DNA of 53,404 nt from an uncultured Porphyromonadaceae bacterium (GTDB lineage: Bacteria > Bacteroidota > Bacteroidia > Bacteroidales > Muribaculaceae), in assembly GCA_937989585.1 (NCBI GenBank), contig CALKRW010000001.1, positions 1 through 53,404 on the forward strand, in the 5' to 3' direction. The stretch's first letter is position 1; the number at the start of each line of letters is the position of its first letter. This document shows, piece by piece, positions 35,646 to 45,100 of this stretch. The notes beneath the pieces were generated by a model. It did not search any database. It saw nothing but the letters and a program-made list of their open reading frames with translations, and was not told where the DNA came from. The translations under genes were made by a program, and so were the position numbers.

Positions 35646-36656
35646 TTAGCCGTTGATCTTGACCATGGTTGCGATGAGGTCGAGAACCTTGTTCGAGTAA
35701 CCGATCTCGTTGTCGTACCAGGAGATGACCTTTACGAATGTGTCGGTCAGGTATACGCCGGCGTTGGCGTCGAAGATGGAGGTGCGGGTGTCGCCGAGGA
35801 AGTCGCTCGAAACGACTGCGTCTTCGGTGTAGCCGAGTACGCCCTTGAGTTCGCCTTCTGCGGCTTCCTTCATGGCGTTGCAGATGTCTTCCTTGGTAGC
35901 GGGCTTGGCGAGGTTGGCGGTGAGGTCAACTACGGAAACGTCGAGGGTGGGGACACGCATCGAGATGCCGGTGAGTTTGCCGTTGAGTTCGGGGATTACT
36001 TTGCCTACGGCCTTTGCAGCGCCGGTCGACGAGGGGATGATGTTGCCGGAAGCGGCACGGCCGCCGCGCCAGTCCTTCATCGAGGGACCGTCAACGGTCT
36101 TCTGGGTTGCGGTTGTCGAGTGAACGGTGGTCATGAGGCCGTTTACGATGCCGAATTTGTCATTGAGGACCTTGGCGATGGGGGCGAGGCAGTTGGTGGT
36201 GCAGGAAGCGTTCGATACGAACTGGGTGCCCTTTACATATGTGTCGGCGTTTACGCCGCATACGAACATGGGGGTGTCGTCCTTCGAGGGAGCGGACATG
36301 ACAACATATTTAGCGCCGGCTTCGATGTGGGCCTGTGCTTTTTCTTTGGTCAGGAAGAGGCCGGTGGACTCTACAACGTATTCTGCGCCTACGGCTGCCC
36401 AGTTGATTTCTTTCGGGTCGCGGCATGCGGTGACGCGGATGTGCTTGCCGTTGACGATGAGTTCGCTCTTCTCGAGGTCGTACGAGACTTCGCCGTCGAA
36501 TTTGCCGTGCATTGTGTCGTATTTGAGCATGTAAGCCATGTAGTCGACGGGGAGAAGGTCGTTGATTGCAACTACTTCGATGTCGTTACGTTTGGTAGAG
36601 GCGCGGAAGACGAAGCGACCGATGCGGCCAAAACCATTGATACCAATTTTTGTCAT
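35646..36656 (-). CDS. gapA: Glyceraldehyde-3-phosphate dehydrogenase, type I
   Basis: NAD-dependent glycolytic enzyme. The N-terminal Rossmann motif is GINGFGRIGRFVFRA. The catalytic Cys lies in SNASCTTNCLAPIAKVL, followed by the general-base His in TTVHSTTATQKTVDG. RGGRAASGNIIPSSTGAAKA and SWYDNEIGYSNKVLDL complete the family pattern. The length is 336 aa. Codon choice suggests high expression. It has its own long 5' leader and a perfect terminator, so it is a single-gene unit. Confidence 0.98.
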   Translation of the reverse strand: MTKIGINGFGRIGRFVFRASTKRNDIEVVAINDLLPVDYMAYMLKYDTMHGKFDGEVSYDLEKSELIVNGKHIRVTACRDPKEINWAAVGAEYVVESTGLFLTKEKAQAHIEAGAKYVVMSAPSKDDTPMFVCGVNADTYVKGTQFVSNASCTTNCLAPIAKVLNDKFGIVNGLMTTVHSTTATQKTVDGPSMKDWRGGRAASGNIIPSSTGAAKAVGKVIPELNGKLTGISMRVPTLDVSVVDLTANLAKPATKEDICNAMKEAAEGELKGVLGYTEDAVVSSDFLGDTRTSIFDANAGVYLTDTFVKVISWYDNEIGYSNKVLDLIATMVKING

Positions 36657-36957
36657 AATTCTTAAGTTTTTGGTTTTATCAGGTTATGATTGTTATGTTG
36701 TTTTTTGCTTGATGTGCTGTTGGCGGTGGATAGAGTTTCTACGCTGCGTTTCAAGAAGTGCGTATCGTGTTCCTGTCGTTTGGTGTACCTTGGGGTCTGT
36801 TGTGTTTTATTTGCCTGAGATGTCGGCTGTTGGACGGTTGAAGGAATAATCCTTGTAATCCGAGTGCAAAATTAGTATTTTTTTCTGATTTGTTGTAGCG
36901 GAAGAACAAAAAAAACCAAAAAAATGTTGGTCAAAAAAGCCTAAACCTTGTGAAATA
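36657..36957 (-). promoter_or_regulatory. gapA 5' leader and promoter region
   Basis: About 300 bases without a gene. A minus-strand TAATTTTG at 36867-36874 is the best -7 candidate, about 210 bases upstream of the gapA ATG, which would give a leader of about 200 nt. The leader is A/C-rich and contains an AAGGA/TCCTT hairpin near its 5' end. No known riboswitch class was recognised, and no clear -33 element was found. Confidence 0.4.
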
Positions 36958-37188
36958 TTACTTGCGGGGAGGCACCGGGTCGTAGCCTGACCCTCCCCAC
37001 GGATGACAGCGGCATATGCGCCTGACCGACAGCCATAATCCGCGCACGGGTCCGTGTACGCGCAGGGCCTCGAGGGCATACGCGCTGCAGGTTGGCGTGA
37101 AGCGGCACGACCGCGGGAGCATGGGCGAGATGCACATGCGGTAGAAATGTATCGGAAGCGAGAGTATGATGATCAGTCCCCGCCGCAT
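36958..37188 (-). CDS. yidD: Membrane protein insertion efficiency factor YidD
   Basis: Small membrane-associated protein of 76 residues that assists YidC-dependent membrane protein insertion. The family signature is clear: an N-terminal amphipathic helix (LIIILSLPIHFYRMCISPML), then SCRFTPTCSAYALEALRVHG and RICRCHPWGGSGYDPVP, with the conserved cysteines. The gene overlaps the end of rnpA by 16 bases, the usual rnpA-yidD order. Confidence 0.96.
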   Translation of the reverse strand: MRRGLIIILSLPIHFYRMCISPMLPRSCRFTPTCSAYALEALRVHGPVRGLWLSVRRICRCHPWGGSGYDPVPPRK

Positions 37189-37601
37189 GTCTTAGGGAGT
37201 TTGTCGAGCAGCCGCCGCATGGCGCGCTCTATGCGGGCGTATGGCTCGGGATTGTTGGCCACATAGACGAAGGCCACGTCCAGCCGGCGCGTGGCGTGCT
37301 GCCGCGTCTCTTCGCCGCCGTTGGTCCTGATGGGGTCGTTCGGCCGGTTCAGGCGGTAGGCCTCGCGTATGCGGCGGCGTACGGTCACGCGGTCGACGGC
37401 GTGGCGCAGTCTTTTCTTGGGAACGGTGATGGCGAAGCGTATGTCGGCGTCGTTGTGGCGCCCGGGGTTGGGAAGCCACACCATGCGCAGGGGGTAGACG
37501 AGGGCTGACCCGCCGCCACGTTCGGTGGCTCCGGGGGCGAACAGTGCTTCGACGGCTGTGTCGCCGCAAAGTTTCTCTTTCTTATAAAGGCGGCCCTGCA
37601 A
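37173..37601 (-). CDS. rnpA: Ribonuclease P protein component
   Basis: Basic protein subunit of RNase P, which matures the 5' ends of tRNAs. The family motif is RFAITVPKKRLRHAVDRVTV followed by RRRIREAYRLNR. The length (142 aa) fits Bacteroidota members, which have a longer N-terminal part with an acidic/Gly insertion (FAPGATERGGGSALVYPL). It lies between hemD, which ends 18 bases upstream, and yidD, which overlaps its 3' end. All three are probably on one transcript. Confidence 0.92.
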   Translation of the reverse strand: MQGRLYKKEKLCGDTAVEALFAPGATERGGGSALVYPLRMVWLPNPGRHNDADIRFAITVPKKRLRHAVDRVTVRRRIREAYRLNRPNDPIRTNGGEETRQHATRRLDVAFVYVANNPEPYARIERAMRRLLDKLPKTCGGD

Positions 37602-37619
37602 TTTATCGGAAATGTGGAT

Positions 37620-38378
37620 TCAGGCGATGACGGGGGTGTTCTGTTCCTTGAGGTAGAGGTCGATGGCCGCGGGCATCGACGGGGCTTTGGCCGAGGGTGC
37701 GTCGATGTCAAGGCGCAGGCCCGCGTCCGTGACGGCCTTGGCGGTGTTGGTGCCGAAGGCGGCTATGGAGATGGCGCCCTGGTTGAAGTCAGGGAAATTT
37801 TTTGTCAGCGACTCTATGCCCTGGGGCGAGAAGAAAACCAGCATGTCGTAGTCGAACGGCTCGTCGGGCGTGAAATCGTTCGAGACGGTGCGGTACATTA
37901 CTGCGCGCGTGTGCTTGATCTTGGCGTCGTCAAGCAGTTTCGAGTCCGAGTTGTTGTTGACGTCGGCCACCGCCAGAAGGAAGTTCTCCTTCTTGTGCTT
38001 GAGGATGTAGGGCATCAGGTCCTCGAGTTTCCCGGTCTGGGCACAGAAAATCTTGCGTTTGCGGAATACGATGTATTTCTGCAGGTAGAGGGCGATCGAC
38101 TCCGACGTACAGAAGTATTTCATCGTGTCGGGAATATTGATGCGCATTTCCTCGCACAGGCGGAAGAAGTTGTCGATTGCGGTCTTGGCTTTGAAGATGA
38201 TGGCTGTGAAGTCGGGTATGGAGACCTTCTGCTGGCGGAACTCGCGAGCGGAAAGTCCTTCGACCTTGATGAAGGGACGGAAAACAATGTCCAGGCCGTA
38301 TTTCTCGGCCAGTTCATAGTAAGGCGATTTTTCGGATGAGGGTTTGGGTTGGGAAACCAGTACTTTCTTTATGCTCAC
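37620..38378 (-). CDS. hemD: Uroporphyrinogen-III synthase
   Basis: Closes hydroxymethylbilane to uroporphyrinogen III in haem and corrinoid synthesis. HemD proteins diverge strongly, so the call rests on the pattern of two Rossmann-like domains: KVLVSQPKPSSEKSPYYEL at the start, DFTAIIFKAKTAIDNFF in the first domain, and FDYDMLVFFSPQGIESLTKN with ISIAAFGTNTAKAVTDAGL in the second. The 252-residue length fits. The neighbours DUF4271, rnpA and yidD match the usual Bacteroidales order, which supports the call. The gap to DUF4271 is 128 bases. Confidence 0.88.
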   Translation of the reverse strand: MSIKKVLVSQPKPSSEKSPYYELAEKYGLDIVFRPFIKVEGLSAREFRQQKVSIPDFTAIIFKAKTAIDNFFRLCEEMRINIPDTMKYFCTSESIALYLQKYIVFRKRKIFCAQTGKLEDLMPYILKHKKENFLLAVADVNNNSDSKLLDDAKIKHTRAVMYRTVSNDFTPDEPFDYDMLVFFSPQGIESLTKNFPDFNQGAISIAAFGTNTAKAVTDAGLRLDIDAPSAKAPSMPAAIDLYLKEQNTPVIA

Positions 38379-38506
38379 TGTAATAAAATCTTTTCCGACG
38401 CGGAGAGAAAACCGCAGTGGAGTAAATGGAATATCGGTTTGTCAGGAAAGTGTCCTTTGCTGTCAGGCGAGTGTAATCTCGCGGCTGACGGTGGTTTACC
38501 TTACGG

Positions 38507-39436
38507 TCACACGGCCCCGTCTGAAGCCATGGAAAGAGCGAGTCTGTATAAGATAACCATAGGAACAATTTCTAGGGCGCAAAGATACAAAAAAAAGTAG
38601 AGCAAAGACACTAAATTTTTGTGAAAAATTCTAAAACCTTTGGCGATAAATGCTAATCTTGCCGCGACATAGATGGCTGCGCCCGCTGTCAGGGCGCAGG
38701 CTGTGGAACCGGGCCAGAACACCGCGCATATGGCGGGTACGCTAAGCACGAAGCCCGCCAGGACCTGTGACGCGTTGAAGCCCCGGAGCCACTGTGAGGC
38801 AGCCTGCTCGGACGGAGCGAAGGTGTAGCCCGTCACCCGGTAGGCGCACTGCGCGAAGACGTAGTAGGCGCCCCACATCCCCACGAGCGGAAGGGTGAGC
38901 GCCGACGGCGTGCCTGCTTCCGTTCCCGGCGCGATGAGCCTCAGTCCGCTCTGCGTGAGCAGTCCCAGGAACGCCGCCAGCTGTATGTAGAACACCGCTA
39001 TCAGGCGCTTGTCCGCCGGCGTGCGCTCGTCGAAGCCTTTCTCGCGCGAGCGTATGCTCGTGAGGTCGCGCCAGAGCATGGCGAAGAGCCTGCGCGAGTG
39101 GCGGAGGCTGACGGCGAGAATCAGGAACAGCAGCAGGAAGATGCCCGCTACCGCCGGGTCGCGGGCCGCGTCGACGGGCCGCGTCACGGGCTCGAGTCCC
39201 GAATGCCATGCCGGAGGCGCCGGAGGCGCGACGGGTTTCACGGCAACGGGCGTGGCGGCGGCCAGGGAGTCTGCGCGCAGCGAGTCGACGGCCAGCGAGT
39301 CGACGGCCAGCGAGTCGGTGGCGACGGTGACGGTGTCATCGCGCAGGGCTGTCTCGTGGTCGGCGCGCGCGTCGTGCTGAGGGACCGGTGCGGACTCGGC
39401 TGTCACGTGCGTTTCGTTGTTCAGGCTGTCGGGCAT
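38507..39436 (-). CDS. DUF4271 family membrane protein
   Basis: Polytopic membrane protein of unknown function conserved in Bacteroidota and nearly always next to hemD. The N-terminal 75 residues are predicted soluble, with a Asp/Ser/Leu/Ala tandem repeat (AVDSLAVDSLRADSLAA). From residue about 90 there are several helices: AGIFLLLFLILAVSLRHS, LIAVFYIQLAAFLGLLTQ, VLAGFVLSVPAICAVFWPG, and LVSLLYFFLYLCALEIVPMV near the C-terminus. A TATCTTTG -7-like element at 38580-38587 inside its 3' end could drive hemD separately. Confidence 0.85.
   Translation of the reverse strand: MPDSLNNETHVTAESAPVPQHDARADHETALRDDTVTVATDSLAVDSLAVDSLRADSLAAATPVAVKPVAPPAPPAWHSGLEPVTRPVDAARDPAVAGIFLLLFLILAVSLRHSRRLFAMLWRDLTSIRSREKGFDERTPADKRLIAVFYIQLAAFLGLLTQSGLRLIAPGTEAGTPSALTLPLVGMWGAYYVFAQCAYRVTGYTFAPSEQAASQWLRGFNASQVLAGFVLSVPAICAVFWPGSTACALTAGAAIYVAARLAFIAKGFRIFHKNLVSLLYFFLYLCALEIVPMVILYRLALSMASDGAV
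39278..39322 (-). repeat. Three 15-bp tandem repeats inside the DUF4271 gene
   Basis: CAGCGAGTCGACGGC occurs at 39278-39292 and 39293-39307, with a variant copy at 39308-39322 (plus-strand reading). In the protein this gives the LAVDS unit repeated. Because 15 is a multiple of three, copy-number change would not break the frame. Confidence 0.85.
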
Positions 39437-39451
39437 TATGTCTTGTGGAGA

Positions 39452-40012
39452 CTATCGGTTGAGAATTATTTCCATGGCCTCGGCGGGAGACGCGGCCACG
39501 GAATACAGCGGAGGATTGGCGTCCATGAAACCCTCGCATACGGCTTTCTCGAGCATGCGGGCCATGTCGTCGTAGTAGCCGTTGATGTTGCAGAACACGG
39601 CCGGCCCGTCGAAAAGGCCGAGTTTGCGCCAGGTGATTATCTCGAGTATCTCCTCGAGGGTGCCGACACCGCCCGGAAGGGCTATCACGGCGTCGGCCAT
39701 GCGCGCCATCGTGGCCTTGCGGTCATGCATGTCCTCGGCGACCAGCGTGTCGCTGAGGCTCCTGTGGCCCCAGCCGCGTTCGTGCATGAAACGCGGAATC
39801 ACGCCAATGGCGGTTCCTCCGGCCTCCAGACAGCCGTCGTTGACGGCGCCCATCAGCCCGGAGGAGCCCCCTCCGTCTACGAGCGTGCAGCCTGCGCGGG
39901 CTATCAGCGCGCCGAGTTCGCGCGCGGCATCGAAGTATACGGGGTCTATGTGTGGGGATGAGGCCGCGTACACGGCCACGGTCCCGGTGTGGGGTGCGGA
40001 TGTGGTGTTCAT
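39452..40012 (-). CDS. LOG-family nucleoside 5'-monophosphate phosphoribohydrolase (TIGR00730)
   Basis: Rossmann-fold protein of the LOG family. In plants and some bacteria members release cytokinin bases from riboside monophosphates; in most bacteria the substrate is an ordinary nucleotide and the role is uncertain. The two signature motifs are present: GGGSSGLMGAVNDGCLEAGG and ALPGGVGTLEEILEIITWRK. The length is 186 aa. It starts 16 bases before the DUF4271 gene start on the same strand and ends a short run with panB upstream. Confidence 0.92.
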   Translation of the reverse strand: MNTTSAPHTGTVAVYAASSPHIDPVYFDAARELGALIARAGCTLVDGGGSSGLMGAVNDGCLEAGGTAIGVIPRFMHERGWGHRSLSDTLVAEDMHDRKATMARMADAVIALPGGVGTLEEILEIITWRKLGLFDGPAVFCNINGYYDDMARMLEKAVCEGFMDANPPLYSVAASPAEAMEIILNR

Positions 40013-40049
40013 GATTCTTCCTGTGCGTGGTGCCGGCGGTCCGGCGCTG

Positions 40050-40871
40050 TCAGTATTGCTCGTCTGCGTTGGGGAAGTCGCCCGACTTGACGTCGCCGAT
40101 ATAGTTGCCGACGGCGTTGTTTATGTCGCGGCCTATGCTGGCGTAGCGCCGCAGGAACTTGGGCGAGAAGCCGTCGTTCATCCCCAGCATGTCCTGGAGC
40201 ACAAGCACCTGGCCGTCGACACCGCCTCCGGCTCCGATGCCGATGACGGGAATCGAGACCTGCGAGGCAACCCGGCGGGCGAGTTCGGCGGGAATCTTCT
40301 CGAGCACAAGCGCGAAACAGCCTATCTCCTCGAGCATCATTGCGTCCGAAATCAGTTTCTCGGCCTCAGCCTCTTCCTTGGCACGCACGGCGTATGTGCC
40401 GAACTTGTTGATGGACTGGGGTGTCAGGCCGAGGTGTCCCATCACGGGAATGCCGGCCGAGAGTATGCGCTCCACGCTCTCGCGTATTTCCGAGCCGCCC
40501 TCGAGTTTCACGGCCTCGGCGCCGCTCTCCTTCATGATGCGGATGGCCGACGACAGCGCCTCCTTCGAGTTGCCCTGATACGAGCCGAAGGGCATGTCGC
40601 AGACAACCAGGGCGCGCTTGGCGCCGCGTGTCACGCACTGGGCGTGGTATATCATCTGGTCAAGGGTGATGGGCAGCGTCGTGGCGTTGCCGGCCATGAC
40701 GTTCGATGCCGAGTCGCCTACAAGTATCACGTCGATGCCTGCGCCGTCCACAAGGCTGGCCATGGTATAATCGTAGGCGGTGATCATTGCGATCTTCTCG
40801 CCCCGCTGTTTCATTTCGGCAAGACGCAGGGTAGTGACCTTGCGCTTGTTGTCTGTTGTGTTGGTTGACAT
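40050..40871 (-). CDS. panB: 3-methyl-2-oxobutanoate hydroxymethyltransferase
   Basis: First enzyme of pantothenate synthesis; transfers a hydroxymethyl group from methylene-tetrahydrofolate to 2-oxoisovalerate. Family motifs: MITAYDYTMASLVDGAGID, the metal-binding ILVGDSASNVMAG, MPFGSYQ, AVKLEGGSE, GHLGLTPQS and VIGIGAGGGVDGQVLVLQD. The length (273 aa) is normal when the start at 40871 (MSTNTTDNKRKV) is used. A longer in-frame start at 41093 would run through the promoter and has no similarity. The first gene of the panB-LOG-DUF4271 minus-strand run. Confidence 0.97.
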   Translation of the reverse strand: MSTNTTDNKRKVTTLRLAEMKQRGEKIAMITAYDYTMASLVDGAGIDVILVGDSASNVMAGNATTLPITLDQMIYHAQCVTRGAKRALVVCDMPFGSYQGNSKEALSSAIRIMKESGAEAVKLEGGSEIRESVERILSAGIPVMGHLGLTPQSINKFGTYAVRAKEEAEAEKLISDAMMLEEIGCFALVLEKIPAELARRVASQVSIPVIGIGAGGGVDGQVLVLQDMLGMNDGFSPKFLRRYASIGRDINNAVGNYIGDVKSGDFPNADEQY

Positions 40872-41200
40872 ATATATTAATGTGTATTTGGTGAATTGCA
40901 TTAATTCGCGACAAAGGTACGAAAAATTGAATACATTAGCCAATGTAAAAATCTCAAAGGTCTCTCCCGGGGTGCTTCTGACCGAAAACATGCCGCGAAC
41001 TATAAAAACCCTAAAAAATATGTTAATAACTCTTAATTGCGCGCCACGGTTGAAATTTTTTTGTAAATTTGAGCGATTTATAAGAATCTGCATGATTCAA
41101 CCATGAAAAGACTTAGGCTGACGCGCAATTTCCTATACATACCTTGAATTTAATTAATTATCTATAAACCAACTCTTTTATTCACCTAATCATCATTGTC
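40872..41200. other. Divergent promoter region between panB and the propeller/amidase pair
   Basis: About 330 bases with no gene. On the minus strand ATTG (40944-40941) and TACCTTTG (40919-40912) with a 21-base spacer form a good panB promoter. On the plus strand TAAATTTG at 41064-41071 is a candidate -7 element for the downstream secreted-protein genes, leaving a leader of about 130 nt. Nothing else was recognised. Confidence 0.6.
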
Positions 41201-42106
41201 ATGAAAAAATTACTACTTTCGGCAGCGGTGATACTGGCAAGCCTCACGGTTTCAGCACAGGTAGTGTCGGTCAAGTCGATCGACGCCGTTCCCGGCGATG
41301 CACGTGTCGAGAAAGCCACTATCAGCGCTGACGGGTCCTTTGTCGTGGGCTATAATCCCGCGTCACAGGCTATCGTGAAGATTGACGCCGCATCAGGCCA
41401 GAGCCAGAGCGTCGCAACGGGTGTGGACCTCTACAATGTCCGCCTCAGCGGTGACCAGCAGAACGTTGTCTTCACCCGTCCCTCCTACAACAAGAAACAC
41501 ATGCGCCATGTATCGCTCGAGGCTGCTTCCCTCGCCGACGGCAAGGTGCAGGTTCTTGTCAAGCCCACACGCAATCTCAGCCATGGTGTCGCCCTCAGCG
41601 GCTCGACTGTCTCGGCCGTCGAGAAGGGCAAGGTCCGCACCAAGACCCTCGTCAAGGGTGAGAAATCAGTTTCCGCTCCCTTCGCTTCCATTTCCTTCGG
41701 TCACCTCCAGATCACCAAGGACGGCAAGACCGTGACAATCGACCCGCAGGGCCGCGGCTCATACCTCTGGGCTTCGGTTTCGCCCGACGGTCAGAAAGTG
41801 GTTTACTGGCTCGTCGGCCGTGGCTGCTTCGTCGCCAACCTTGACGGCAGCGACGCTCAGAGCCTCGGCAACCTCCGCGCCGCCGTATTCGCCGGCAACG
41901 ACATGGTTGTCGGCTGCGAGCAGCTGGGCAACGACCAGGTCATCGAGAAATCCGACCTCGTCATCTGCCGTATCAGCGACAAGGCACGCCAGACCCTTAC
42001 CGCAAAGGGCGTGTTCGCTTTCGACCCCTCCGCTAATGCCGAAGGCTCAAGCATCGCCTACACCGACGCCAACGGCCGCGTTTATCTAGTCAACTTAACA
42101 AAATAA
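41201..42106 (+). CDS. Secreted TolB/PD40-like beta-propeller protein
   Basis: A 301-residue exported protein. The signal peptide is MKKLLLSAAVILASLTVSAQ. The mature part consists of repeated beta-propeller blades with PD40-like turns (ATISADGSFVVGYN, NVRLSGDQQNVVFTRPSYN, ASVSPDGQKVVYWL, GSSIAYTDANGRVYLVNLTK). There is no lipobox and no YNLQG-type tail, so it is probably periplasmic. The function is unknown. It precedes the large Amidase_3 protein by 19 bases, and both have the same C-rich, highly biased codon choice, so they probably share a transcript and act together. Confidence 0.8.
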   Translation: MKKLLLSAAVILASLTVSAQVVSVKSIDAVPGDARVEKATISADGSFVVGYNPASQAIVKIDAASGQSQSVATGVDLYNVRLSGDQQNVVFTRPSYNKKHMRHVSLEAASLADGKVQVLVKPTRNLSHGVALSGSTVSAVEKGKVRTKTLVKGEKSVSAPFASISFGHLQITKDGKTVTIDPQGRGSYLWASVSPDGQKVVYWLVGRGCFVANLDGSDAQSLGNLRAAVFAGNDMVVGCEQLGNDQVIEKSDLVICRISDKARQTLTAKGVFAFDPSANAEGSSIAYTDANGRVYLVNLTK

Positions 42107-42125
42107 CCCATAGAAACTCGAAAAC

Positions 42126-45100
42126 ATGAAAAAGCATATCATTCTTTCGGCTCTCGCTCTCGGCGCGGCCGCTATGGGTCTCCAGGCACAGGATGCCTCT
42201 GAAATCCGCGTTTACATCAACCCCGGCCACGGCTCCTGGACCCCCAACGACCGTCCTGCCACACTCGTGGGCCACGGCGCATACTCGCGTACAAAAACCG
42301 ATACACTGTCCTTCTTCGAGTCGAACACCAACCTCCGCAAGGGATTCGGTCTGCTCGAGGCTCTCGTTGACGCAGGATTCACTTTCGACCGCACCCTCAA
42401 CCAGGAGGGCGACCGCGCAAGCATCGGTGCCGCTCGCGACATGTCTAACAACATCGTGATGTCCCACGTAAAGTGCGGTCCCTACCACGATGACAACGGC
42501 ACCGCCAACCAGCTCGGCGACGCCACCCCCGCCGACATCTACGCCTACAACCGTCTTCTCGGCGAGATCTGCGAGGAAGTCGACGAGAACATGTTCGACT
42601 ACTTCATCTCAATCCACTCCAACGCCGCTACCGAGGGTACTAACACCAACTATCCCCTCTTCCTCTACCGCGGTTACGACGCGCCCGCCGACGGACAGTC
42701 CGTTTCCAAGGACTTCCAGGACAAGTCGCGCGCCATGGCCGACAAGTGCTGGCCCTATGCCTACGCCAACACCCACGCCGCATGGACTGCCTACGGTATG
42801 GACAAGAAGAACCTCCGTGGTGACATCAACTTCTACGGCAGTTCTTCCACAGGTGTAACCGGCGCAGTCGGCTACCTCGGCGTCCTCAAGCACCACTCGC
42901 CCGGCTTCCTCGTCGAGGGATACTTCCACACCTACCAGCCCGCACGCCACCGTGCAATGAACTGGGATGTATGCCGCCTTGAGGGTAACGCCTACGCCCG
43001 CGGCCTTCTCGACTACATCGGCCTCGACAAGCAGAAGACCGGTACCATCTACGGTATCATCCGCGACAAGAACACCAAGTTCAAGGACGCAGCATACCAC
43101 GGCAACGCAACCACCAAGGACGCCTACATGCCCCTGAACGGCGTCAAGGTCATCCTCAAGAAGGACGGCAAGGAAGTCGCCACATACACCACCGACGACT
43201 ACTACAACGGCGCTTTCGTATTCAACAAACTCGAACCCGGCAAATACACCATCGAGACCGAGCACGGGCAGTACCTGCCCATGGAGGCTCCCCTCGAGGT
43301 TGAGGTTGCCGCTCACGCCGACGTCTATCCCACCATCGACCTCGTCGACAAGGACTGGACCGCTCCCCTCGTGACATACGAGAACTATCCTGATGTTTCT
43401 GTTCCCGGCACCTACGCCGCCGACGAATACGAGTTCGCACAGGATTACCTCGACGAGGCTATCCCCGAACTCGAAGGCAAGGAAGTGAAACGCGTCATCG
43501 CACGCGAGAACCGTCTCTATGTCTTCGCACGTGACGAGGCCAAGGCTCCCACCATCCTCGTTTACGACGCCGAAGCCAAGGCTGTCGCTGCCACCGTCTC
43601 CACCAACGGCGCCGAGGGTACTGTCAACGCAATCGGCGACATCCAGGTTTCTGCCGACGGTGTCCTCGTTGCAACCAACGAATCACTCAACCAGTTCAGC
43701 ACCGAGCAGATGCTCGAGGGCGAGACTCGCGGCTTCAACCGCATCTATCGCTGGGCAAACGATGAGAACGGTCTTCCCACAGGCGATCCCATCGAGATGG
43801 GCAGCTCGGCTCTCTCGGCCAACATGTATCGCGGTTACGTAGGCTCTGCACTCGTTTACTCCGGCACAATCGCCGAAGGCACCGCGTTCGTTCCCGTATA
43901 CTCATGGTACGAGTCGACCAACCACCGTTTCTTCTTCAACATCTATACCATCGTTGACGGCGAGTTCGCTTCCGCTACATTCAACAACGGTCCTAACCCC
44001 GACTTCCTCGCTCCCGAGGTACTCGGCCAGTACTCGTTCAACGTTTCTCCCCTTGACAAGGAGTCGTTCATCGTCAACAGCACTCTGCTGTCTCCCTCAC
44101 AGTTCGAGTTCACCAACGTCAAGACGCCCGTCACAATGCCCAAGGGCCTCGCTGACAATTCGGCCACCGCAGGCTTTTTCCGCTACAACAAGCACGCCTA
44201 CATGCTTACCGCCGAAAACGGCACTTTCGAGACGGCTGATTCCGATGGCCAGACCACCGTTTCTGACGTGACTGTGGGCTTCCGCCTGACCGACATCACC
44301 GACGGCCTCGCCAACGCCAAGTCCGTAGGTCTTGTCAACACTTCCATCCCCGCCGGCGAAATCGGCGCAGTCGCCGCCTCCGTAGTTCCCGTCAAGGATG
44401 CCGAAGAGAACATCACCGACGCATACCTCAACCTCTACCTCGTTCGTCCCGGCAAGGTTTCGCACCTCACCACCAAGAATGTCACCGTCAACGCTACTCC
44501 CGTGCCTCTGGCATACGCTCTGGGTATGGAGAAGGGCGAAGGCCAGTACAATCTCACCTTCAAGTCTACAGGCGATGCTGACGCAGAAATCGTTCTCACC
44601 AACACTGCCGACGCAAACGACGTAGTCACAATCGCTGTTCCCGCCGTCAAGGGCGAGACAACCTCCGTTGCAGTCAACCCCGCCGACCTCACAGCCGACG
44701 CTAACTACAACTGGGCTGTCGTCCTCCACGGCAAGACCAACCCCGTATCGGGCGCATACCGCGCTGAGGAAACCAATGCAGGCCCTACCCGCGGTTCCGT
44801 AATCCCCTTCACCGATCCCCGCTACGACTCGTTCGGCTATGTCCTCACCGCTCATGGCAAGAACCAGGGTATCGACGTCTACGATCCCGAAGGCAACCAG
44901 GTTCAGAACAAGATCTTCAAGGGTCACGCAATGTTCGGCGGTCCCAATGATACCAACCAGTCCGATCCTTTCCGTGGCAACGAACTCCGCGGCGAGGCTG
45001 TCCTCGCTACATGGGGCGACAAGGGTTACGGCGCTGTCCGCGTCAATCCTCTCGATCCCTCGCAGGAACCCGCTACTCTCTTCGCCGGTGAGAAAGAGGC

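Noticed and set aside
36657..36957. A known riboswitch or small RNA in the gapA leader
   Set aside because: I could not match the sequence to the conserved elements of any class I know (TPP, cobalamin, SAM, glycine, c-di-GMP, preQ1), so only a leader is reported.
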